5,566 bases of DNA from positions 1 to 5,566 of the forward strand of contig PFSC01000127.1 of NCBI GenBank assembly GCA_002788865.1. Direction: 5' to 3'. Positions 1-4,909 of the stretch are shown here, one piece after another (position 1 is the first letter of the stretch; every line of letters begins with the position of its first letter). The notes below the pieces were generated by a model. It searched no databases and had not been told where the DNA came from. It saw only the letters and a program-made list of their open reading frames with translations. This DNA is from Candidatus Roizmanbacteria bacterium CG_4_9_14_0_2_um_filter_39_13. GTDB taxonomy: Bacteria; Patescibacteriota; Microgenomatia; UBA1406; GWC2-37-13. The position numbers and the translations under genes are program-made.

Positions 1-60
1 ATTTTAGAAATATCACGAGATGGTGGAAAAACTTTTTCTCCCATCCCACAACCACAATAG
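1..60 (+). CDS. 3' end of a gene with an Asp-box (BNR-like) motif
   Basis: Frame 1 is open from the window edge and ends at TAG (58-60), giving 19 residues that end in SPIPQPQ. The fragment contains SRDGGKTF, which fits the Asp-box pattern S-x-D-x-G-x-T-F/W. That motif marks beta-propeller repeats in sialidases, Vps10/sortilin-like and other secreted proteins. The family assignment rests on this one motif, so the whole protein is unknown; it may be a secreted or surface beta-propeller protein. A perfect palindrome begins three bases after the stop codon. The next gene converges on it from the right. Confidence 0.5.
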   Translation: MLEISRDGGKTFSPIPQPQ

Positions 61-63
61 TCA

Positions 64-93
64 ATATTTAGACTATTATAATAGTCTAAATAT
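64..93. repeat. Perfect 30-bp palindrome between convergent genes
   Basis: The left half ATATTTAGACTATTA (64-78) is followed directly by its exact reverse complement (79-93), with no spacer. It lies between the end of the rightward Asp-box gene and the 3' end of the leftward GIY-YIG gene. As RNA it would form an AT-rich hairpin in both directions, so it may act as a bidirectional terminator, although neither side has a clear U-run. A dimeric regulator site is the other possibility. Confidence 0.75.
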
Positions 94-160
94 ACGCAGT
101 GGAGACTTTTGAAAATAGTTGGAACGAACTAGTAAAGGACACTATAACAGCATCTTTATG

Positions 161-397
161 CTATACCAGACGCTTGTTCCGAAAAGCAAAACCTGAATTC
201 GTCTTTAAATACTTTTCAAAGTCCAATGCCTTCTTCTTATCTTTAAAAGCAGAGTAATACACAAGTTTTAAGGGTCGAGGACTCTTTGTTTGTCCCACTT
301 TACCATCTAAATGATTTTGAATACGCTGTTTCAGATTTGAAGAAAAACCAATGTAGTAAGTATCGTTTACATGTTTGAGAATGTAGACGTAGTACAT
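161..397 (-). CDS. GIY-YIG domain endonuclease-like protein (UPF0213/YhbQ type)
   Basis: This is a 78-residue single-domain protein. The GIY-YIG core is visible as VYI (4-6) and YYIG (14-17), followed by the catalytic Arg in LKQRIQNH (R25) and the putative metal-binding Glu in FEKYLK (E61). The segment RPLKLVYYSAF (41-51) is typical of the small stand-alone UPF0213/YhbQ-like proteins. Their general role is nuclease-like, possibly in DNA repair, and the physiological substrate is poorly defined. The length is close to normal for the family, so it appears intact. There is no Shine-Dalgarno sequence before the ATG. A TACAAT hexamer ends seven bases upstream, suggesting a leaderless transcript. 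It stops at TAG and converges on the Asp-box gene. Confidence 0.88.
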   Translation of the reverse strand: MYYVYILKHVNDTYYIGFSSNLKQRIQNHLDGKVGQTKSPRPLKLVYYSAFKDKKKALDFEKYLKTNSGFAFRNKRLV

Positions 398-404
398 TGA
401 TGTA

Positions 405-410
405 ATTGTA
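405..410 (-). promoter_or_regulatory. -10 box (TACAAT) of the GIY-YIG gene
   Basis: On the minus strand TACAAT is followed by seven bases and then ATG, so transcription would start at or next to the start codon. No convincing -35 is visible. The same arrangement occurs before smpB and nfeD, which raises confidence in this otherwise short motif. Confidence 0.45.
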
Positions 411-491
411 CCACTTCGCCTGCGGCTACGTTTGGCACACCCCTTCTTGATTACTCACGAAGGAAGGATTACGTTATGGTGCCGTGCACAT

Positions 492-535
492 AAAAAAATG
501 CCCCACTTCGCTCTGCCCGAGCTTCGGTTGGGGCA
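492..535 (-). terminator. Rho-independent terminator after ssrA
   Basis: On the minus strand a stem TGCCCCA (535-529) pairs with TGGGGCA (505-499) and is followed by seven T residues (498-492). Inside the loop GCTC/GAGC (522-519 with 513-510) gives a second short stem. It lies about 90 bases past the mature tmRNA 3' end, so the precursor would need 3' trimming. The orientation is clear because only the minus strand has a U-tract. Confidence 0.88.
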
Positions 536-596
536 CTCTTCGCGATTAGGTTTTAATCACAATTGCTGATTGTAGTGGCCGTGCCACCTCGTAGCT

Positions 597-613
597 CCGC
601 ATTACTGATGCGG
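597..613. other. Small hairpin just past the tmRNA 3' end
   Basis: CCGCAT (597-602) and ATGCGG (608-613) form a 6-bp stem with a 5-base loop, starting ten bases beyond the tmRNA discriminator base. There is no U-run, so it is not a terminator by itself. It may mark the 3' trailer removed during maturation. A second small hairpin (GTGGC/GCCAC, 575-587) lies further along the trailer. Confidence 0.4.
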
Positions 614-622
614 GGCGAAGTG

Positions 623-1098
623 TGGAGATGCCGGGAGTCGAACCCGGGTCCGCAAAGGCACAATAAAAAATGTTTAGCATCGTCCAAAGGACGATCGGCC
701 TATGGTCGAAGAGTTAGTATATCTTTGCCTCTAGCCTAAAATGGGGAATATACAAACCATTCCTCAGGCTGTCGATTTTAATACTTGTCGGATCCCAAAA
801 CAGATCGAGAACTGAGATCAGGATCGTACCCCGAAGGTTGTACCCCAAAGAACTATCGGAGGTTATTCTAAGGGAATAGCTAATATGCGCTTATGCATTT
901 AAGGTCGCATACCGACTTGCACCGGTGAGGGTAGCAAAATCAGCTGCAGCACCATCGAGACCAGCTCGAATGCCAGCTTTCAAACTAGCTACTGCATTCT
1001 CAAATTTTGAGTTTGCAGATAGTTTTCCATTTAACGCATAGGTGCGCTCTTGCCATTTATCAAAGTGCATAACTTCACGTCGAGACCTTGTCATCCCC
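623..1098 (-). ncRNA. ssrA: tmRNA (transfer-messenger RNA), unusually long
   Basis: tmRNA rescues stalled ribosomes by acting first as tRNA-Ala and then as the mRNA for a degradation tag, together with SmpB. The acceptor stem pairs GGGGATG (1098-1092) with CATCTCC (630-624) over seven pairs. It includes the G3-U wobble recognised by alanyl-tRNA synthetase and is followed by discriminator A (623). CCA is not encoded. The T arm is intact: stem 643-647/631-635 and loop TTCGACT. The 5' end has the typical CTCGAC element. A resume region ACTATCT-GCA-AAC precedes the tag frame, whose stop lies in the apical loop of an H5-type stem (906-911/884-889). Further hairpins at 862-880 and 679-695 fit the pseudoknot region. 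At 476 nt it is longer than the usual 350-400, mainly because of the tag frame. smpB lies upstream on the same strand. Confidence 0.95.
891..1016 (-). other. tmRNA proteolysis-tag reading frame, 41 codons
   Basis: The frame starts at GCA (1016-1014), tmRNA position 83-85, followed by AAC. This matches the common GCA-AAC resume context, and the upstream ACTATCT resembles the conserved bases that set the resume frame. It runs 41 codons to TAA (893-891). The peptide begins ANSKFENAVAS, is rich in Ala and Gly, and ends RYATLNA. The stop sits in the loop of stem UAUGCG/CGCAUA, as expected for helix H5. Both other frames hit stops early (after 8 and after 4 codons), so this frame is the only one that reaches H5. 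The tag is much longer than the common 8-30 residues, and its end is not -LAA. Confidence 0.75.
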
Positions 1099-1101
1099 AT
1101 T

Positions 1102-1138
1102 AGAATTTGTTTCCGCCAACGGGCGGATTACAAATTCT
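1102..1138. repeat. Long inverted repeat between smpB and ssrA
   Basis: AGAATTTGT (1102-1110) is the exact complement of ACAAATTCT (1130-1138). Inside it CCGCC (1113-1117) pairs with GGCGG (1122-1126) around a 4-base loop, giving 14 pairs in all. It starts four bases before the tmRNA 5' end. It has no U-run and could guide 5' maturation of a smpB-ssrA transcript or be a dispersed palindromic element. Confidence 0.65.
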
Positions 1139-1212
1139 TATGTCCGCCAAAGTTCGCCCTTCAAGCCGTGTTCGAATAGAACTACAAAAGGCTTGGAGTA
1201 AGAACAGGTGGG

Positions 1213-1662
1213 CTATTTCTTCAAATATTCTTTCATTTCTTGTTTTTGATTTCTCTTCACATCTTCTGCTCTTTCGAGCTTCTTCTTTGCTATCTCGCCC
1301 CTTCCTTTGGCAAGTGCGATAGATAGCTTGATACAACGACCCTTAGTATAACATGATACAGGTATCAATGTCAACCTCCCGCCGGTTTTCAGCTTTATCT
1401 CAATTTTTTGGATTTCTTTCTTGTGAAGGAGGAGTTTACGCTGTCTGGTCAAGTTGTACTCTTTTGGACGAGAGAATTTGTAGATCGCTATTTCTGCATT
1501 CATGAGATATGCATCTCCGCCGATGATTTTTCCGAAGGCCTGCTCAAGTCGCAAGTTTCCTTGCCGAATTGACTTGACTTCGGCGCCATTTAATACTATC
1601 CCCACTTCAAAGGTATCTATGGCCTCGTAGTCTCTTTTATAGAATCTATTTACTATTCTCAT
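1213..1662 (-). CDS. smpB: SsrA-binding protein SmpB
   Basis: SmpB binds the tRNA-like domain of tmRNA and places it in the ribosomal A site during trans-translation. The 149-residue protein shows the family core: NRFYKRDYEAIDTFEVGIVL at residues 5-24, GAEVKSIRQG (26-35), the basic RQRKLLLHKKEI (73-84), and the LTLIPVSCYTKGR-IKLSIALAKG strand region. ATG at 1662 is chosen over an in-frame ATG at 1698 because the family homology starts there and a TATAAT box lies seven bases upstream. The extra 12 residues of the longer form look non-coding. The C-terminal tail (about 122-149) reads GEIAKKKLERAEDVKRN and lacks the usual Y/H-DKR motif. ssrA follows 114 bases downstream on the same strand, so the two rescue partners are adjacent and may share a transcript. 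Confidence 0.95.
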   Translation of the reverse strand: MRIVNRFYKRDYEAIDTFEVGIVLNGAEVKSIRQGNLRLEQAFGKIIGGDAYLMNAEIAIYKFSRPKEYNLTRQRKLLLHKKEIQKIEIKLKTGGRLTLIPVSCYTKGRCIKLSIALAKGRGEIAKKKLERAEDVKRNQKQEMKEYLKK

Positions 1663-1669
1663 AAGTACG

Positions 1670-1675
1670 ATTATA
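1670..1675 (-). promoter_or_regulatory. -10 box (TATAAT) of smpB
   Basis: A consensus TATAAT on the minus strand ends seven bases before the chosen smpB ATG, so the mRNA should be leaderless. No strong -35 is seen near 1692-1698. There is no Shine-Dalgarno sequence. The box supports the short form of smpB, since it lies inside the coding sequence of the longer alternative. Confidence 0.6.
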
Positions 1676-1699
1676 CAACGGGAATCATCAATGAGCATG

Positions 1700-1719
1700 T
1701 ATGATGTAATTACATCATA
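1700..1719. repeat. 20-bp perfect palindrome in the divergent spacer
   Basis: TATGATGTAA followed by TTACATCATA is a perfect spacerless palindrome. It lies between smpB (leftward) and the truncated secreted-protein gene (rightward), just upstream of the expected smpB -35 position. This placement fits an operator for a dimeric regulator. The half-site TGATGTAATT also occurs at 398-407, overlapping the GIY-YIG -10 region. Confidence 0.6.
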
Positions 1720-1798
1720 TTTATCATTACTGCATATGTAATTTCGTCGGCTTGACCATTGCTTCTTGTTGAAAAATTACATACTCTTGAAGGTGGAG

Positions 1799-2368
1799 AT
1801 GCATACTCAATATTTGCTATCCATCGTCGCCTTCCTCATACTATATTCGACATGCGTTCTTTCTGTGCATGCTGCACGCGAAATTCGAACACGCTCTTAC
1901 AAAATCCACAATCCTCAACAATTTTTTGGTAATCCACATCTCAACCAGACATATTTCCACAAAACCATCAATTTCCCCTACAAGTCAGGTCGTGTTTTCA
2001 TCAGTGGAAATCCCGAAGGAACAGAGCCAATCTCTTTTTCTCACTCAACCATGATCTATGCAACATATCCATCTAGTGGTTCGTTTCAGTATTCTCCAGG
2101 TTGTGGACAGAAGACAATGCAACCTATCGATATCACTCAGTTTTTGACGTTCCAATCTCCTGCTCCAAATGGAGTAAATGTCACAATCAAATATCAGAAT
2201 AAGTTTTGTAGCTTAGGCCAAAAAGTTGATGGGACAACTGTATCGTTTGCTGAGATTGGACAGGTATATATTGTGAATTTCGAGGAAGATATTGAAGCTC
2301 CAGATCCTTTTCTACGGCTTCCCTGGAATTACGAATCAAAAGGGCTTTGTTGCATAAATCACCCATAA
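1799..2368 (+). pseudogene. Exported protein, truncated by IS insertion (possible N-terminus of an M23-type peptidase)
   Basis: The frame encodes 189 residues. ATG at 1799 is preferred over the TTG at 1766: it follows an AAGGTGG-like Shine-Dalgarno sequence, though closely spaced, and starts a clean signal peptide with a hydrophobic core at about 6-22 and cleavage after SVHA (about residue 25). The mature part looks like a beta-rich extracytoplasmic domain with two Cys residues (102 and 137) that could pair. Native sequence ends near LRLPWNYESK (172-181). The last residues GLCCINHP and the TAA are read from the left inverted repeat of the IS. The PFLRLPW-YESKG stretch reminds me of the linker before a peptidase M23 domain in CPR envelope proteins; this is from memory and uncertain. 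No continuation appears beyond the IS, so the C-terminal part is lost. Confidence 0.7.
2343..2359. repeat. Left terminal inverted repeat of the IS
   Basis: GGCTTTGTTGCATAAAT matches the reverse complement of the right end at 16 of 17 positions. It also encodes most of the C-terminal tail appended to the truncated upstream gene. Confidence 0.9.
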
Positions 2369-2388
2369 ACTGATACAGTTTTAGGTAT

Positions 2389-3321
2389 ATGAGAAAACCT
2401 AAACAATCCAACAAGATAACAAAACCATTTATCAGGAAGAATAAAAGAGAGAAAAGCAATAAAAAGAACTACAAAGTAAGAAATTGGAAAGAATACAATG
2501 AGAGCTTGGTACAAAGGGGATCAATCGAATTTTGGATAGAGAAAGGAATAGCTGAAGTACAGCGGAAAGGAGATACGATTATCATACGAAAAAAGCGAGG
2601 AGGTCAGAAACAATATGATGATAGTGTCATTGAATTCTGTCGACTGGTTGGGAAAGTGTTTCATCAGCGATTACGACAGACAGAGGAATTTGTTCGTTCG
2701 ATCAGTACACAGGCTCAATTGGATCTGAAAGTTCCTGATTATAGTACCCTGTGTCGCCGAGGAGTGTGCTTGCAAGTACAATTACCAAAACAACAGAAGG
2801 AGAAAGTAATAGCGATTTTGGATAGCACAGGACTGAAAGTATATGGGGAAGGAGAATGGAAGGTGCGAAAGCATGGGTATGCCAAACATCGAACGTGGAT
2901 GAAAGCACACATCTCCATTGACGCAGATGGAGAGATACGAGCAGTAAAGCTCACTGACAATAGTATTGACGATGCGCACGCTGGGAAAACCTTACTTGCA
3001 CAACAAACAACAGATAAAATTGAACAAGTGGTGGGAGATGGAGCGTATGATAAAAAGGACTTTTACCAAAATAGAGAGAAGCATCCACGGGATGAGAACT
3101 TGAGGATGATACGAAAAACAACTCGCAAAAGATGGAAAATGGATAGTGGATACCATAAACGATCAAAGGTTGAAACAACCATGTTTCGCACCAAGACAAT
3201 ATTTGGAGAGAAGCTGTATTCAAGAAGTATAGGAAATCAGAGGACAGAAATGATGCGTATGGCAAAAGCACTTAATTTAATGTTATATAACGGTATGCCA
3301 AACAGTTACTGTGTAACGTAG
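2389..3321 (+). CDS. IS5/IS903-type DDE transposase, possibly internally deleted
   Basis: The enzyme would cut and join the IS ends. It has 310 residues. The N-terminal part is basic, then YKVRNWKEYNESLVQRGSIE (28-47) is the typical family start. The RNase H-like core shows DSTGLKVYGEGEWKVRKHG with D145, GDGAYD with D217, and KVETTMFR with E262, followed by the usual RTEMMRMAKALNLM. All three catalytic residues are present. Between GAYDKKDFYQ (218-227) and HPRDENLRMIRK, relatives normally carry a further 25 or so residues including an IPPR-like motif; here only NREK remains. This looks like an in-frame deletion that may impair activity. ATG at 2389 has a weak AGG three bases upstream, and a small dyad (AAACTG-ATA-CAGTTT, 2367-2381) precedes it. 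Confidence 0.93.
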   Translation: MRKPKQSNKITKPFIRKNKREKSNKKNYKVRNWKEYNESLVQRGSIEFWIEKGIAEVQRKGDTIIIRKKRGGQKQYDDSVIEFCRLVGKVFHQRLRQTEEFVRSISTQAQLDLKVPDYSTLCRRGVCLQVQLPKQQKEKVIAILDSTGLKVYGEGEWKVRKHGYAKHRTWMKAHISIDADGEIRAVKLTDNSIDDAHAGKTLLAQQTTDKIEQVVGDGAYDKKDFYQNREKHPRDENLRMIRKTTRKRWKMDSGYHKRSKVETTMFRTKTIFGEKLYSRSIGNQRTEMMRMAKALNLMLYNGMPNSYCVT

Positions 3322-3361
3322 TAAAAATGGTGGAGTAGAATTAATTATTGGGATGAAATTT

Positions 3362-3378
3362 ATTCATGCAACAAAGCC
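3362..3378. repeat. Right terminal inverted repeat of the IS
   Basis: ATTCATGCAACAAAGCC is the complement of the left end apart from one base. An in-frame ATG at 3353 reads through this repeat into the downstream gene. Confidence 0.9.
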
Positions 3379-3388
3379 TTCTAAAATT

Positions 3389-3928
3389 ATGAAGATCAAA
3401 AAGAAATACCACAAATATTACCTTCTTTCGTTTGCAGTGATTATCATCATGACCTATTCGCTTTTATTTGCCAACGTCTTGAATCTCAAAAAAGGACCTC
3501 AAAAATATGTTGAGATTGCAGCAACCCCAACACAACAGCAAAAAGTTTATGAAGAAAGAGAGTATGTTTCTGAGTTGGGATTTAAGATAACTGTGCCTGA
3601 AGGATATGCCTTAGTGGAAAATTTTAATGATATGGAGATAGTCAATATTGGTTCTAAAGGAACTATTTACTTGCATCGTATTAGTACTAATTACGAAACA
3701 GTCAATGAATATGTTGATGATTTGGAAGAAAAAAACCATCTTAACTTTGGTAAAAAAAGTGTGTTTATTCCAACTCAATATTTTTCAATTGCCACAATAG
3801 AAGATAGTGAAAAAATGATATTTATTTACCCTGACAAATGGGTTGTTTACACCTTTTCTACATCCTCCCCCGAACTCTACGGGGATCTCGAAAAGATCGT
3901 TCAGTCGTTTGAGTATTTTGAAAAGTAA
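3389..3928 (+). CDS. Membrane-anchored protein with a PsbP-like domain
   Basis: From ATG 3389 the product has 179 residues: a basic N-terminus (KIKKKYHK), one membrane segment at about 10-30, a short linker rich in T, P and Q, and an outer domain starting ELGFKITVPEGYAL (62-75). That pattern, with the closing DLEKIVQSFEYF, is seen in PsbP-like or DUF-type domains of small bacterial lipoproteins and membrane proteins. The function is unknown; I infer an extracytoplasmic location. An earlier in-frame ATG at 3353 would add 12 residues encoded by the IS end (MKFIHATKPSKI), so the native start is probably 3389, or the true 5' end was lost with the insertion. Neither start has a good ribosome-binding site. 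The stop TAA abuts the stop of the convergent SPFH gene. Confidence 0.75.
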   Translation: MKIKKKYHKYYLLSFAVIIIMTYSLLFANVLNLKKGPQKYVEIAATPTQQQKVYEEREYVSELGFKITVPEGYALVENFNDMEIVNIGSKGTIYLHRISTNYETVNEYVDDLEEKNHLNFGKKSVFIPTQYFSIATIEDSEKMIFIYPDKWVVYTFSTSSPELYGDLEKIVQSFEYFEK

Positions 3929-4795
3929 TTACCCCTTCTTTATCGGTGTAAATGTTTTTCCCTCTCCTTCAAGATTCAGGACATTCACAATATCACTACT
4001 GGTTGGAAGAACGTATTTCGTATTATTCTTTAAGACTGCCTCAGATACTCTCAGACGTTCCCAAGCTTGAGCTTTTTGATCAAAGAACTTATTTGCGGCT
4101 TCAGCAACTCGTTGAATTGCTCCAGCTTCAGCGTCAGCACGGAGTATTTTTGCCTGAGCATCTCCTTCTGCTTTGAGGATTTCCGAATTTTTTTGACCTT
4201 CTGCTTGTGTAATATCACTCTGCTTTATTCCTTCTGCTTGCAGAATATGTGCGCGCTTTTCACGCTCTGCCTTCATCTGAAGACTCATGGCATCGGTGAT
4301 CTCTGGTGGCGGATCAATCTTCTGTACCTCGACACGGGTTACTTTGACGCCCCATCCATTGGTCGCTTCATCAAGAACCAAGCGAAGGCTCGTGTTTATG
4401 TGGTCTCGAGCAGTAAGCGTCTCGTCAAGCGTCTTGTCTCCAACGATATTTCGCAGATTTGTTTGCGCAAGTGTAGTTGCAGCATTTCCAAAGTCTTCGA
4501 CTTCAAACTCTGCCTTCACTGGATCTACGATTTTGTAGTAAATCACCGCGTCAACCGTGACTGAAACATTGTCTTTGGTGATAACTTTTTGCGGATCAAC
4601 GTTGATCACACGCTCTCGCATGTCAACCTTTATCATGGATTCTATGTATGGCATGACGAGATTGAGGCCTGGATCAGCAAGTGCTTTGTATTTTCCCAGA
4701 CGAAGGACAATCCCCCGCTCCTGTTGCTGGACGATTTTGACAGAAGCAAATAACGTAACAATGGCAAGTATGAACAAGACAGTTAAAAATGGCAT
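3929..4795 (-). CDS. SPFH/band-7 protein of the stomatin/paraslipin type (QmcA-like)
   Basis: SPFH proteins form membrane-bound oligomeric cages or scaffolds and often control membrane proteases or fluidity. This 288-residue protein has an N-terminal membrane segment (1-20), then QQQERGIVLRLGKY (23-36), the typical stomatin entry. The band-7 domain continues with DPGLNLVMPYI, TKDNVSVTVDAVIYYKI (73-89) and LRNIVGDKTLDE (114-125). The WGVKVTRVEVQKIDPP segment (148-163) leads into a long coiled coil (about 172-245) with repeated AEG units. Length and domain order are normal, so it looks complete. It follows nfeD on the same strand after a 106-bp spacer, the classic NfeD-stomatin partnership. No Shine-Dalgarno sequence is seen; TATTAT at 4819-4814 could serve as a -10 box. 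Confidence 0.95.
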   Translation of the reverse strand: MPFLTVLFILAIVTLFASVKIVQQQERGIVLRLGKYKALADPGLNLVMPYIESMIKVDMRERVINVDPQKVITKDNVSVTVDAVIYYKIVDPVKAEFEVEDFGNAATTLAQTNLRNIVGDKTLDETLTARDHINTSLRLVLDEATNGWGVKVTRVEVQKIDPPPEITDAMSLQMKAEREKRAHILQAEGIKQSDITQAEGQKNSEILKAEGDAQAKILRADAEAGAIQRVAEAANKFFDQKAQAWERLRVSEAVLKNNTKYVLPTSSDIVNVLNLEGEGKTFTPIKKG

Positions 4796-4812
4796 ATATA
4801 TTTGAAAAAATT

Positions 4813-4909
4813 AATAATAGCCTCTCAGAACCACAGCTCCTCAGATACTCAGCTCAAAAACAACATTTCCTGCGTTGCTGATAAGCTGAACTGCTGAATC
4901 GCTATATTT
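4813..4909. repeat. Phased octamer array in two inverted arms
   Basis: Read on the plus strand, 4870-4901 holds four octamers in perfect phase: CTGCGTTG, CTGATAAG, CTGAACTG, CTGAATCG, followed by CTATATTT. Read on the minus strand, 4852-4821 holds CTGAGTAT, CTGAGGAG, CTGTGGTT, CTGAGAGG, followed by CTATTATT. The arms face outwards from a 17-base centre (4853-4869). Only the first three or four bases of each unit are conserved. It fills the spacer between nfeD and the SPFH gene, and its right edge overlaps the nfeD stop codon. I do not recognise a named family. Confidence 0.7.

Larger units (their letters stand above)
2343..3378 (+). mobile_element. IS5-family (IS903-like) insertion sequence
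   Basis: The element is 1036 bp long, bounded by 17-bp inverted repeats with one mismatch, and holds one transposase gene. The end sequence GGCTTTGTTGCAT is close to the IS903-type terminus. The length fits the family (about 1.05 kb) once the apparent internal transposase deletion is allowed for. Flanks AATCAAAAG (left) and TTCTAAAAT (right) do not form the 9-bp or shorter duplication expected for a simple insertion. The IS splits an exported-protein gene from the next gene and supplies coding ends to both sides. Confidence 0.9.

Noticed and set aside
624..1098. Group I intron or two-piece (permuted) tmRNA to explain the length
   Set aside because: The T loop is uninterrupted, the acceptor ends are in normal order, and the extra length is accounted for by the open tag frame.
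891..1100. A 69-codon open frame on the minus strand starting with ATG at 1100
   Set aside because: It lies within the tmRNA. The start ATG overlaps the acceptor stem, so only the part from the resume codon at 1016 is likely to be translated.
1663..1698. Longer form of smpB starting at 1698
   Set aside because: The extra residues have no family similarity and the smpB -10 box lies within them.
2951..3271. Minus-strand frame of 106 codons within the IS
   Set aside because: It is antisense to the transposase core and has no protein-like features. IS5-type elements need only the one gene.
3868..3898. Terminator-like hairpins near the end of the PsbP-like gene
   Set aside because: The two 5-bp stems (3868-3884 and 3884-3898) share a base, lie in coding sequence and have no U-run on either strand.
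4067..4564. A 165-codon plus-strand frame opposite the SPFH gene
   Set aside because: It is antisense to a clear band-7 gene, is Cys/Ser/Phe-rich with no recognisable domain, and is a shadow of the real frame.
4853..4909. CRISPR-like array in the nfeD-SPFH spacer
   Set aside because: The repeat unit is only 8 bases with 3-4 conserved positions and no spacer/repeat alternation. No cas gene is present.
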